DNA of 46,365 nucleotides from Acidovorax sp. Root219 (lineage in GTDB: Bacteria > Pseudomonadota > Gammaproteobacteria > Burkholderiales > Burkholderiaceae_C). Both the position numbers and the translations under genes were made by a program. Below are positions 17,720-25,663 of this stretch, in pieces. The stretch spans positions 151,817 to 198,181 of the forward strand of contig NZ_LMIJ01000046.1 in NCBI RefSeq assembly GCF_001428665.1, written 5' to 3'. Under the pieces are notes generated by a model. The model was given only the letters and a program-made list of their open reading frames with translations, made no database searches and was not told where the DNA came from. The first letter of the stretch is position 1, and the number at the start of each line of letters is the position of its first letter.

Positions 17720-18481
17720 ATGCGTGCACAGAACAAGTCCGTCATCGTCACCGGCGCCGGCAACGGCATTGGCGAGGGCATCGCCAAGCGCCTGGCGGCC
17801 GAGGGCGCCAAGCTCATCGTCAACGACATCAACGAAGCCGGCGGCCAGCGCGTGGTGGCCGAGATCACCGCGGCCGGCGGCACGGCCGCCTTCTTCAAGG
17901 CCGACGTGACCAATTCGGCCCAGGTCAAGGCCCTGGTGGATGAGGCCGTGCGCCTGTATGGCCAGCTCGACGTGATGGTCAACAACGCCGGCTGGACGCA
18001 CCGCAACCGCCCCATGCTGGAGGTGAGCGAGGACGAGTTCGACAAGGTCTATGCCATCAACATGAAGAGCATCTACCTCTCGGCCATCCACGCCGTGCCG
18101 GTGCTGCGCAAGGTGGGCGGCGGCAGCATCATCAACATTGCCTCCACGGCCGGCCTGCGCCCACGCCCAGGCCTGACCTGGTACAACGGATCCAAGGGCG
18201 CCGTGATCATCACCAGCAAGTCCATGGCGGCCGAGCTCGGCCCCGACAACATCCGCGTGAACTGCATCAACCCCGTGTTCAACCCCGACACCGGCCTGGC
18301 CGCCGAGTTCGCGGGCGGCCCGGTGGACGATGCGCGCCGCGCCAAGTTCCTGGCCACCATCCCGCTGGGGCGCTTTTCCACCGCGCTCGACGTGGCCAAC
18401 GCCGCGCTCTACCTTGCCAGTGATGAAGCGTCCTTCATCAATGGCGTGTGCATTGAGGTAGACGGCGGCCGCTGCGTCTAA
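17720..18481 (+). CDS. Short-chain dehydrogenase/reductase (FabG-like)
   Basis: A 253-residue classical SDR. The Rossmann motif TGAGNGIG (11-18), NNAG (88-91) and catalytic Ser142, Tyr155 and Lys159 (YNGSK) are all present. Asp36 after the second strand favours NAD(H) over NADP(H), by family rule. It ends in the usual GVCIEVDGGRCV. A GGGAG ribosome site is placed 7 nt ahead of the ATG. It probably oxidises a hydroxy compound or reduces a keto compound linked to the upstream aldehyde dehydrogenase; the real substrate is unknown. Confidence 0.93.
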   Translation: MRAQNKSVIVTGAGNGIGEGIAKRLAAEGAKLIVNDINEAGGQRVVAEITAAGGTAAFFKADVTNSAQVKALVDEAVRLYGQLDVMVNNAGWTHRNRPMLEVSEDEFDKVYAINMKSIYLSAIHAVPVLRKVGGGSIINIASTAGLRPRPGLTWYNGSKGAVIITSKSMAAELGPDNIRVNCINPVFNPDTGLAAEFAGGPVDDARRAKFLATIPLGRFSTALDVANAALYLASDEASFINGVCIEVDGGRCV

Positions 18482-18544
18482 GCCCCCACAAGGGCAAGTT
18501 GGGAGGCCGCATCCCCAATGCAGCAACTGCGGCAAAATGCCCCC

Positions 18545-19681
18545 ATGGCCGAACGTGTGATCCCCCTGGTGGACCAGCGCAGCGCCGCCCTCCGGGCGGT
18601 GGTGCCGCTGCATGCACAAGCTCCAACGGGGCATCTGGTGGACACACGCGGGCGTCCCTTGCGCGACCTGCGCATCAGCGTGACGGACCGCTGCAACTTC
18701 CGCTGCAGCTACTGCATGCCCAAGGAGGTGTTCGACAAGGACTACCCCTACCTGCCCCACAGCGCGTTGCTCAGCTTCGAGGAGATCACGCGCCTGGCCC
18801 GGCTGTTCCTGGCCCACGGCGTGCGCAAGATACGCCTCACGGGGGGCGAGCCCCTGCTGCGCAAGAACCTCGAAGCCCTGGTGGCGCAACTGGCCGCGCT
18901 GCGCACGGTGGATGGCACGCCCCCCGACCTCACGCTCACCACCAACGGGTCGCTGCTGGTGCGCAAGGCCCGAGCGCTCAAGGACGCTGGCCTGAACCGC
19001 GTGACCGTGAGCCTCGACGGCCTGGACGACACGGTGTTCCGGCGCATGAACGACGTGGACTTTCCGGTGGCCGACGTGCTCGCAGGCATCGAGGCGGCCC
19101 ATGCGGCGGGCCTGTCGCACATCAAGGTCAACATGGTCGTCAAGCGCGGCACCAACGACCACGAGATCCTGCCCATGGCGCGGCACTTTCGCGGCACGGG
19201 CACCACGCTGCGCTTCATCGAGTACATGGATGTGGGGGCCACCAACGGCTGGCGCATGGACGAAGTGCTGCCTTCGGCCGAACTCATCGAGCGCCTGCGC
19301 GCCCACCTGCCGCTGGTGCCGCTCGATCCCGCCAGCCCCGGCGAGACCGCCGAGCGCTGGGGCTATGCCGATGCCAGCGGCCGGCACGACCCAGCGCTGG
19401 GCGAGATCGGCGTCATCAGCAGCGTGACCCAGGCCTTTTGCCACGACTGCAACCGCGCACGCCTGTCCACCGAAGGCCAGCTGTACCTGTGCCTGTTCGC
19501 CACCCAGGGCCATGACCTGCGCAGCTTGCTGCGCGGCGGCGCGAGCGACGAGGCCATCGCCTCGGCCATCGCCCCCATCTGGCAAAACCGCAGCGACCGC
19601 TACTCGGAGCTGCGCAGCAGCCTGCCTGCGGATGCCACGCCCGGGCCGCGCCGGGTGGAGATGAGCTATATCGGCGGGTGA
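18545..19681 (+). CDS. moaA: GTP 3',8-cyclase (molybdenum cofactor biosynthesis protein A)
   Basis: A radical SAM enzyme of 378 residues that, with MoaC, converts GTP to cyclic pyranopterin monophosphate, the first step of molybdenum cofactor synthesis. The N-terminal [4Fe-4S] site is Cys50-x3-Cys54-x2-Cys57 in CNFRCSYC. The C-terminal cluster is Cys299-x2-Cys302-x13-Cys316. The GGEPLLR motif and the C-terminal Gly-Gly tail are present. An in-frame ATG at 18518 would add nine residues; 18545 is preferred by similarity. It leads a moaA-mobA-moeA run, although moaC, moaD and moaE are not in the window. Confidence 0.96.
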   Translation: MAERVIPLVDQRSAALRAVVPLHAQAPTGHLVDTRGRPLRDLRISVTDRCNFRCSYCMPKEVFDKDYPYLPHSALLSFEEITRLARLFLAHGVRKIRLTGGEPLLRKNLEALVAQLAALRTVDGTPPDLTLTTNGSLLVRKARALKDAGLNRVTVSLDGLDDTVFRRMNDVDFPVADVLAGIEAAHAAGLSHIKVNMVVKRGTNDHEILPMARHFRGTGTTLRFIEYMDVGATNGWRMDEVLPSAELIERLRAHLPLVPLDPASPGETAERWGYADASGRHDPALGEIGVISSVTQAFCHDCNRARLSTEGQLYLCLFATQGHDLRSLLRGGASDEAIASAIAPIWQNRSDRYSELRSSLPADATPGPRRVEMSYIGG

Positions 19682-19736
19682 TGCAGGCGCTGCTGCCCTT
19701 TCTTTTTCTTCAACGCACACCGGGCCACCCCTCTCC

Positions 19737-20378
19737 ATGATCGACATCCAGGACATCACCGGCCTCGTGCTGGCCGGGGGCCGCGGCTCCCGCATGGGCG
19801 GGGTCGACAAGGGCCTGCAGGGCTTTCGCGGCATGCCGCTGGCGCTGCACACGCTGATGCGGCTGCAGATGCAGACCGGCGCCACCATGGTCAACGCCAA
19901 CCGCAACCTGGCAGCCTACGAATCATTCGGCGCGCCGGTGTGGCCCGACGTGCTGGCTGACTATGCCGGCCCACTGGCCGGCTTCATGACCGGGCTGGAG
20001 CGCTGCGAAACCCCGTGGATGCTGACCGTGCCCTGCGACACCCCCCTGTTCCCGCTGGACCTGGCGGCGCGCCTGGCCGCAGCGGCCGACGAAGCGGGTG
20101 CCGACATCGCCATGGCCGCCGCCCCCGAGGACGATGGCAGCGGCCAGCTGGCCGTGCGCCCCCAGCCCGTGTTCTGCCTGCTGCGCGTGGACCTGCTCGA
20201 AAGCCTGGTGGCCTTCACCCAGGCCGGCGGCCGCAAGATCGATGCGTGGACCGGCCAGCATGCCTGCGCCATCGTGCCTTTCAACGCGCCGGGCGACGAC
20301 CCGCAGGCCTTCTTCAACGCCAACACCCTGGCCGAGCTGCACGCGCTGGAGGCCGGCACACCATCCGACCGCCCATGA
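19737..20378 (+). CDS. mobA: Molybdenum cofactor guanylyltransferase
   Basis: A 213-residue enzyme that attaches GMP from GTP to molybdopterin, forming the guanine dinucleotide cofactor used by DMSO-reductase-family enzymes. The nucleotidyltransferase signature LAGGRGSRMGGVDKGL (12-27) includes the glycine-rich loop and catalytic-site Lys25. The PCDTPLFP Mg-binding motif is at about 98-105. Its stop codon overlaps the moeA start by 4 nt (ATGA), so the two are translationally coupled. The presence of MobA implies the organism has at least one bis-MGD molybdoenzyme elsewhere. Confidence 0.95.
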   Translation: MIDIQDITGLVLAGGRGSRMGGVDKGLQGFRGMPLALHTLMRLQMQTGATMVNANRNLAAYESFGAPVWPDVLADYAGPLAGFMTGLERCETPWMLTVPCDTPLFPLDLAARLAAAADEAGADIAMAAAPEDDGSGQLAVRPQPVFCLLRVDLLESLVAFTQAGGRKIDAWTGQHACAIVPFNAPGDDPQAFFNANTLAELHALEAGTPSDRP

Positions 20379-21664
20379 AGACCCTTGCCCAGATTGCCGC
20401 CGAACTGCAGGGCTACGATCCCAAGGCCCTGAGCGTTGCCGATGCCAATGCCTTCCTCGCGCGCCTGGTGCAGCCGGTGCAGGGCACCGAAACCATTGGC
20501 ATCTTCGATGCGCTGGGGCGCGTGCTGGCCAGCGACGTCGTCTCGCCTGTGAGCGTGCCGCCGCACGACAACTCGGCCATGGATGGCTATGCGCTGGCCG
20601 GCACCCAACTCGTGCCGGGCCAGCCGCTCACGCTGCGCCCCGTGGGCACGGCCCTGGCCGGCAAGGCCTGGGCAGGCACGGTGGCCACGGGCGAGTGCGT
20701 GAAGATCATGACCGGGGCCATCATGCCGCCGGGCCTCGATACGGTGGTGCCGCAGGAGTTCACCACCACCGGCGCGGACGGCTCCATAACCATCGCCGCC
20801 GATGTGCTGCGCCTGGGCGACAACCGCCGCTTCAAAGGTGAGGACCTGATGCAGGGCAGCGTGGCATTGGCGCAGGGCGAGCTGCTCACGCCGGCCGCAC
20901 TGGGCCTGGTGGCCAGCCTGGGCCTGCCCACCGTCACGGTGCACCGCCGCCTGCGCGTAGCCTACTTTTCCACCGGCGACGAGATCCTGAGCCTGGGCGA
21001 GCCCCCGCGCGAAGGGGCGGTGTACGACAGCAACCGCTACACCGTGTTCGGCCTGCTCACGCGCCTGGGCGTGGAGGTGATCGACCTCGGTGTGGTGCGC
21101 GACGAGCCCGCCCTGCTGGAGGCGGCCTTTCGCCAGGCGGCGCAGCAGGCCGATGCCATCGTCACCAGCGGCGGCGTGAGCGTGGGCGAGGCCGACCACA
21201 CGCGCACCATGATGAAACAACTGGGCGACGTGGCCTTCTGGCGCATCGCCATGCGCCCCGGCCGCCCCATGGCCGTGGGGCGTTTGGCCAGTGGTACGCC
21301 CGATGGCCGCGGCGCCGTGCTGTTCGGCCTGCCCGGCAACCCGGTGGCGGTGATGGTCACCTTCCTGGCCTTCGTGCGCCCGGCCCTGCTGCGCATGATG
21401 GGCAGCACCCATGCGCCCGCCCCCCTCATGCGCGCCACCAGCACCGAGGCCCTGCGCAAGAAACCCGGCCGCACCGAGTACCAGCGCGGCACCGTGAGCA
21501 CGGCCCCCGATGGCAGCCTGCAGGTCTGCACCACCGGCAACCAGGGCTCGGGCGTGCTCAGCTCCATGGTGCAGGCCAACGGCCTCATCGTGCTGCACCA
21601 CGGCCAGGGCGACGTGGCCGTGGGCGAACCCGTGGACGTCATGGTCTTTGACGGCGTGATCTGA
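20375..21664 (+). CDS. moeA: Molybdopterin molybdotransferase
   Basis: A 429-residue enzyme that inserts molybdate into adenylylated molybdopterin. The N-terminal substrate segment PPHDNSAMDGYAL carries the conserved Asp residues. The central MoCF domain shows FSTGDEI, the YDSNRY turn and VTSGGVSVGEADHT, followed by PGRPMAVG and FGLPGNPVAV, with a C-terminal beta-barrel. Length agrees with E. coli MoeA (411) plus a short extension. The ATG overlaps the mobA stop by 4 nt. Together with moaA and mobA it covers the beginning and end of cofactor synthesis. Confidence 0.96.
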   Translation: MKTLAQIAAELQGYDPKALSVADANAFLARLVQPVQGTETIGIFDALGRVLASDVVSPVSVPPHDNSAMDGYALAGTQLVPGQPLTLRPVGTALAGKAWAGTVATGECVKIMTGAIMPPGLDTVVPQEFTTTGADGSITIAADVLRLGDNRRFKGEDLMQGSVALAQGELLTPAALGLVASLGLPTVTVHRRLRVAYFSTGDEILSLGEPPREGAVYDSNRYTVFGLLTRLGVEVIDLGVVRDEPALLEAAFRQAAQQADAIVTSGGVSVGEADHTRTMMKQLGDVAFWRIAMRPGRPMAVGRLASGTPDGRGAVLFGLPGNPVAVMVTFLAFVRPALLRMMGSTHAPAPLMRATSTEALRKKPGRTEYQRGTVSTAPDGSLQVCTTGNQGSGVLSSMVQANGLIVLHHGQGDVAVGEPVDVMVFDGVI

Positions 21665-21753
21665 CACGCAGGTGCGGCATGGACTTCCCAACGCCTGCGG
21701 CAACGCGGACTACGCTGCACTGAACACCCCCCTCTCATGGAAACGAGATCGCC

Positions 21754-22080
21754 ATGCCTTACGCAGCCCAACACCTTGCACAGCCCCCTTCGCGCGATGA
21801 AGTGGACCAATTGGCCGGCGCCACCGTCGTCGAGTTCGGCACGCCCTGGTGCGGCCACTGCCAGCGCGCCCAGCCCCTGATCGAAGGGGCCTTGAAGGAC
21901 CGTGCCGATGTGGCCCACGTCAAGGTCGAGGACGGCCCCGGCCAGCGCCTGGGCCGCACCTTCGGCGTGAAGCTCTGGCCCACCCTGGTCTTCCTCAAGG
22001 ACGGCAAGGAAGTGGACCGCCTGGTGCGTCCGCAGCAGGCCGCCGATGTGCAACAGGCGCTGCAGGCCGTTGCAGGTTGA
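21754..22080 (+). CDS. Thioredoxin-family protein
   Basis: A 108-residue single thioredoxin domain without signal peptide, so probably cytoplasmic. The redox motif is Cys33-Gly-His-Cys36 (TPWCGHC), a variant of WCGPC whose central His usually raises the redox potential towards PDI/DsbA-like values. The cis-Pro loop reads VKLWPTLVF. It ends 6 nt from the convergent ubiG stop. It is likely a disulfide reductase or a specialised partner; no client is indicated by position. Confidence 0.92.
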   Translation: MPYAAQHLAQPPSRDEVDQLAGATVVEFGTPWCGHCQRAQPLIEGALKDRADVAHVKVEDGPGQRLGRTFGVKLWPTLVFLKDGKEVDRLVRPQQAADVQQALQAVAG

Positions 22081-22086
22081 CTCCCT

Positions 22087-22794
22087 TCAACCCTGCTTCT
22101 TCGTTGCCAGCAGGTAGCCCACGCGCAGCGCGCGGTGCAGCCTGAACGCCCGGGTGAAGGGGTTGTAGCCCAGCCCGCGCGAGTCCTTGAGCGTGAGGCC
22201 CGCCGCCTTCGCATCGGCCACCAGCTCGTGCGGGCGGATGAACTTGCGCCAGTCGTGCGTGCCCACGGGCAACAGCCGCAGCACGCGCTCCGCACCGAAC
22301 ACCGCGATCAGCCACGCAAAGGGCGTGCGGTTGATCGTGGAGAAGAACACCCAGCCACCGGGCTTGACCAGCCGCGCACAGGCCTCGATCACCAGGCGCG
22401 GGTCGGGCACGTGCTCCAGCATCTCCATGCAGGTCACCACGTCGTAGCTGCCGGGCTGCTCTGCCGCCAGTTCCTCGGCCGACACGGCGCGGTAGGCCAC
22501 ACTCGCCCCGGTCTTGCGGGCATGCAGCGTGGCCACCTTGAGCGGCTTGTCCGCCAGGTCGATGCCCAGCACATCGGCACCGCGCCGGGCCATGGACTCG
22601 GCCAGGATGCCACCGCCGCAGCCCACATCGAGCACACGCTTGCCCTGGAGTGATGACACCGCATCGTCGATCCACTGCAAACGCAGTGGGTTGATCTCGT
22701 GCAGCGGGCGGAATTCCGACTCGGGATCCCACCAGCGGTCGGCCAGTTGCTGGAATTTGGCGAGTTCAGCGGCGTCGAAATTGGTGTGGACCAT
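22087..22794 (-). CDS. ubiG: Ubiquinone biosynthesis O-methyltransferase (UbiG-like)
   Basis: A 235-residue class I SAM methyltransferase matching UbiG, which performs both O-methylations of the ubiquinone ring. The UbiG-typical opening AELAKFQQLADRWWDPESEF and PLHEINPLRL is present. SAM motif I is LDVGCGGGILAE (55-66), and CMEMLEHVPDP and STINRTPFAW are also family hallmarks. The C-terminus (RAFRLHRALRVGYLLATKK) departs somewhat from the usual NYL-ATRK ending, so a paralogue is not excluded. It lies 47 nt downstream of the DCC gene, apparently in one operon controlled from the AT-rich operator at 23251. Confidence 0.85.
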   Translation of the reverse strand: MVHTNFDAAELAKFQQLADRWWDPESEFRPLHEINPLRLQWIDDAVSSLQGKRVLDVGCGGGILAESMARRGADVLGIDLADKPLKVATLHARKTGASVAYRAVSAEELAAEQPGSYDVVTCMEMLEHVPDPRLVIEACARLVKPGGWVFFSTINRTPFAWLIAVFGAERVLRLLPVGTHDWRKFIRPHELVADAKAAGLTLKDSRGLGYNPFTRAFRLHRALRVGYLLATKKQG

Positions 22795-22841
22795 GGTGTT
22801 GCTCCTTTGAAAATGGGGAAGATCGATCGGCTCAGCGCCTG

Positions 22842-23222
22842 TTACCAGTGGCCCTTGGCTCGGTTCCAGCGGTAGAGCCGGCGCGCAAAGGCGTTGTAGA
22901 AGAGGTCGGTGATACGGCGCAGGCCCCACCAGCGCAGCGGCGCGGCCAACCAGCCCCAGCGCGGCAAACGCCGCAGGGCGGCGGCCAGGGCATCGGCACC
23001 CACCTGCATGCGCCCCTGCCCGTCGGCCAGGTGCAGGCGCTCGCGCACGGCTTCGAGGTCCAGGCCCAGCGCATCGAGCACCTCGGGGTGCTGGTGCACG
23101 TCCACCAATTGCACACCCCCATCGGCGGCCAGCCGCTCCCGCATGGCACAGATGCCGGCATCGCACACGGGGCAGGCGCTGTTGTAGTACACGGTGGCAG
23201 TGGGGTTCGGGGTGTTGCTCAT
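22842..23222 (-). CDS. DCC-family thiol-disulfide oxidoreductase-like protein (DUF393)
   Basis: A 126-residue protein of the DCC family (PF04134), named for a conserved N-terminal Asp/Cys-x-x-Cys motif; here YYNSACPVCDAG with Cys17 and Cys20. A C-terminal basic, aromatic segment (FYNAFARRLYRWNRAKGHW) is typical. The family is predicted to have thioredoxin-like redox activity, not well proven. The ATG at 23222 is preferred over an ATG 24 nt upstream because AAGGAA lies 6 nt before it. It is divergent from the ArsR-type regulator and upstream of ubiG on the same strand. Confidence 0.85.
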   Translation of the reverse strand: MSNTPNPTATVYYNSACPVCDAGICAMRERLAADGGVQLVDVHQHPEVLDALGLDLEAVRERLHLADGQGRMQVGADALAAALRRLPRWGWLAAPLRWWGLRRITDLFYNAFARRLYRWNRAKGHW

Positions 23223-23250
23223 GGCCGTTTCCTTTGAAGCCATCATAGCA

Positions 23251-23285
23251 ATATTTAGTTAAATACCTAAATATTTAATTAAATA
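23251..23285. promoter_or_regulatory. AT-rich double palindrome, putative ArsR-family operator
   Basis: A 35-bp stretch with only three G/C pairs. ATATTTAG (23251-23258) pairs with CTAAATAT (23267-23274), and TATTTAATTAAATA (23272-23285) is a perfect palindrome. The unit ATTTAnTTAAAT occurs at 23253 and 23273, exactly 20 bp apart. It lies between the divergent DCC/ubiG genes and the ArsR-type gene, whose family favours such AT-rich imperfect palindromes. Confidence 0.75.
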
Positions 23286-23316
23286 AGTCACGACACGGCT
23301 TCGCTAGAATGTGCGC

Positions 23317-23661
23317 ATGGAAAAGATCTTCGAAGCACTTGCGTCCACCCCCCGGCGCAAGATCCTGGCCTACCTGTCCGAGACCGAGTTGTCTGCGGGC
23401 GAGATCGCTGCGCGCTTCGAGATGAGCAAGCCCTCGCTCTCGCAGCACTTCAAGGTGCTGGAAAACGCCGGCCTCGTCACCTCGGAAAAGCGCGGCCAGT
23501 TCGTCTTCTACAGCCTGCAGCGCGACAACCTGGCACACACCCTCACGGGCTTCATGCAGAGCGTATGCCCCGTGTCCACGGGGCTCAAGAAGGAAAGCCG
23601 CGCCCTGGCCCAGAGCAAGGCCAAGGCAGCGGGCGCCAAGCCCAAGCCGGCGGCCGAATAA
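23317..23661 (+). CDS. ArsR/SmtB-family winged-helix regulator
   Basis: A 114-residue dimeric repressor-type protein. The core EIFEALASTPRRKILAYLSE-like opening, helix-turn-helix SAGEIAARFEMSKPSLSQHFKVLENAGLV (about 26-55) and wing TSEKRGQFVFYSLQ are typical. The metal motif ELCVCDL of ArsR/SmtB metal sensors is absent, so it is closer to the SdpR/redox-type branch. A single Cys occurs near residue 83. The C-terminal tail is Lys/Ala-rich. The ATG at 23317 is chosen; a GTG 6 nt upstream is possible. It probably autoregulates and controls the divergent DCC-ubiG pair through the AT-rich site. Confidence 0.9.
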   Translation: MEKIFEALASTPRRKILAYLSETELSAGEIAARFEMSKPSLSQHFKVLENAGLVTSEKRGQFVFYSLQRDNLAHTLTGFMQSVCPVSTGLKKESRALAQSKAKAAGAKPKPAAE

Positions 23662-23665
23662 GGCC

Positions 23666-24436
23666 TCAACCGCGCCCTGCGAAAGGCATGTTCGATGCCA
23701 TCACGGTCATGTTGAGCACGTTGGCGGAGAGCGGCAGGCCGGCCATGTAGCTCACAGCCTCGGCCACGTGCTTGACGTCCATCATGGGCTCGGTGGCCAT
23801 GGTGCCGTTGGCCTGGCGCACGCCCTCGCCCTTGGTCATGCGGGCCGACAGGTCGGTCAGCGCATTGCCGATGTCGATCTGGCAACCCACGATGTTGAAG
23901 GGACGCCCGTCGAGTGCCAGGCACTTGGTGAGGCCCAGCACGGCGTGCTTGCTGGCCGTGTAGGGGCTGCTGAAGGGCCGCGGCGTGTGCGCCGAGATCG
24001 AGCCGTTGTTGATGATGCGCCCGCCCTGGGGCGACTGGCGGCGCATGAGGCCGAAGGCCGCCCGCGCGCACAGGAACACGCCGGTGATGTTGGTGTCCAC
24101 CACGTCCAGCCACTTCTCCACGGGCAGCTCGTCCATGGGCACGGCGGGCGCGCCGATGCCGGCATTGTTGAACAGCACATCGAGCCGGCCGCCCTCCTTC
24201 TCGACCGCCTGGAACAGCGCATCGACGCTGGCGGGGTCGCGCACGTCGGACGTGACGGCCAGGGCCTTGCCGCCCTGGGCATGCACCTCCGAGACGAGCG
24301 AATCGAGCAGCTCGGCACGGCGACCGGTGGCCACGACGAAGAAACCGTCGTGCGCGAGCGCCTTGGCAACGGCACGGCCGATGCCGCTGCCGGCGCCGGT
24401 GACGAGAGCGACTTTCTGGGCGGGAAGAGAGGACAC
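23666..24436 (-). CDS. Short-chain dehydrogenase/reductase (GTG start)
   Basis: A 256-residue classical SDR. The cofactor loop is TGAGSGIG (13-20), NNAG at 90-93, catalytic Ser146, Tyr159 and Lys163 (YTASK). The translation start is GTG at 24436, supported by CAGGAG 8 nt upstream and by normal SDR length. It is the last gene of the hexarate cluster, 44 nt after the SMP-30 gene. It may therefore oxidise a sugar or sugar acid to a lactone for that neighbour. Sequence alone does not show sugar specificity, and it lacks the pattern of known uronate dehydrogenases. Confidence 0.9.
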   Translation of the reverse strand: MSSLPAQKVALVTGAGSGIGRAVAKALAHDGFFVVATGRRAELLDSLVSEVHAQGGKALAVTSDVRDPASVDALFQAVEKEGGRLDVLFNNAGIGAPAVPMDELPVEKWLDVVDTNITGVFLCARAAFGLMRRQSPQGGRIINNGSISAHTPRPFSSPYTASKHAVLGLTKCLALDGRPFNIVGCQIDIGNALTDLSARMTKGEGVRQANGTMATEPMMDVKHVAEAVSYMAGLPLSANVLNMTVMASNMPFAGRG

Positions 24437-24480
24437 GCAAATACTCCTGGTGAGATAGAAACGATGGCGACAGTACGACC

Positions 24481-25596
24481 TTACACCGCGCCGTGCGACT
24501 CCACGTACAAGGCGTACAGCGAATGGCTGCTGGTCATGTACAGCCGGTTGCGCTTGGGCCCGCCGAAGGCCAGGTTGGCGCAGCGCTCGGGCAGGCGGAT
24601 GAAGCCGATGGGCTTGCCGTCAGGGTTGAAGACCTTCACACCGTCCATCTCGTCGGAGCGACCCGTGGGCAGGTGCGCCTTCATGCCGCCGCCGATGTCG
24701 GCAGGCTCGGCCGCCAGCGCGCCGGTATAGCCCCAGCCGCACCACAGGTTGCCGTCGCGGTCCACCTTGAAGCCGTCGAAGGCACCAGGGCCGGCGGCAT
24801 CGATCAGCTTGGTCTTGTTGGAGACGCTGGCGCCATCGGCCGACACGTCGTAGGCCCAGATGCTGCGGTTGGGCGTGCCGTTCCACTCCACCACGTAGAG
24901 CTTCTTCTCGTCGGGTGAGAACGCCAGGCCGTTGGGGTTCACCAGGTCGGTGATCACGGCCGTGAGCTTGCCGTCGGGCGCTATGCGGTAGACGTTGGTC
25001 GTGGCCTGCTCAGGCGTGGCGCGCGAGCCCTCCCATTCGCCGCCGATGCCGAAGGTGGGGTCGGTGAACCAGACGCTGTCGTCCGACTTGACGACGATGT
25101 CGTTGGGCGCATTCAGGCGCTTGCCCTCGAAGCGGTCGGCCAGCACGGTGATGCGGCCATCCTTCTCGGTGCGGGTCACCCGGCGAGTCACGGAATGCTC
25201 GCAGCTGATGAGCCGGCCCTGGCGGTCGCACACATTGCCGTTGGCGTAGTTGACGTTGGTCTTGTGCACCGAGAACTGCCCGGACTTCTCGTCGTACTTC
25301 ATCAGCCGGTTGTTCGGGATGTCGCTGAGCAGCAGGTAGCCGCCCTCGGGGAAGTAGGCCGGCCCCTCGGCCCAGCGCATGCCCGTGCCCAGCTGCTCCA
25401 CGGTGCTGCTGTAGATGCGGTACTTGGCAAAGCTCGGGTCCAGGATGAACACCGAGGGATCGGGGTAGCGCTGGTTGGGTTTGAAGTCGAAGGCCTGCGC
25501 GCCGGCCAGGCCGCTCAGGGCGGCTACGCCAGTGCCGGCCGCCGTTTTCAGAAATTTGCGGCGAGCGGGCAGCATGCCTTGTGGATGGGTCGTCAT
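24481..25596 (-). CDS. SMP-30/gluconolactonase-family protein with Tat signal
   Basis: A 371-residue six-bladed beta-propeller of the SMP-30/gluconolaconase/LRE family, which hydrolyses sugar lactones using a single divalent metal. A twin-arginine signal (ARRKFLKTAAG, residues 11-21) followed by a hydrophobic stretch and AQA predicts Tat export of the folded protein to the periplasm. Metal-site landmarks are WAEGPAYF (Glu), LNAPNDIVV (Asn-Asp), VNPNGLAFSPD and GAFDGFKVDRDGN. Its place between garD and an SDR suggests a lactone of galactarate, talarate or a related acid as substrate, which is inference. Confidence 0.9.
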   Translation of the reverse strand: MTTHPQGMLPARRKFLKTAAGTGVAALSGLAGAQAFDFKPNQRYPDPSVFILDPSFAKYRIYSSTVEQLGTGMRWAEGPAYFPEGGYLLLSDIPNNRLMKYDEKSGQFSVHKTNVNYANGNVCDRQGRLISCEHSVTRRVTRTEKDGRITVLADRFEGKRLNAPNDIVVKSDDSVWFTDPTFGIGGEWEGSRATPEQATTNVYRIAPDGKLTAVITDLVNPNGLAFSPDEKKLYVVEWNGTPNRSIWAYDVSADGASVSNKTKLIDAAGPGAFDGFKVDRDGNLWCGWGYTGALAAEPADIGGGMKAHLPTGRSDEMDGVKVFNPDGKPIGFIRLPERCANLAFGGPKRNRLYMTSSHSLYALYVESHGAV

Positions 25597-25639
25597 CTCT
25601 CTTGTCTCCTGTTGTGGTTTTGAATGAAAGAAAGCGGAA

Positions 25640-25660
25640 CGCGGCCGATCCTCGGCCGCG
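25640..25660 (-). terminator. Hairpin directly after garD
   Basis: Perfect 9-bp stem CGCGGCCGA/TCGGCCGCG with a 3-nt loop, starting 3 nt past the garD stop on the minus strand and followed by TTCCGCTTTCTTTC. It is either a leaky terminator or a 3'-end stabiliser separating garD from the downstream SMP-30 gene. Confidence 0.5.
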
Positions 25661-25663
25661 GAA

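Noticed and set aside
15550..18045. Open frame of about 830 codons antisense to the aldehyde dehydrogenase, DUF2889 and SDR genes
   Set aside because: It spans three well-supported genes on the other strand, and its product is a low-information His/Val/Arg-rich sequence typical of antisense frames in GC-rich DNA.
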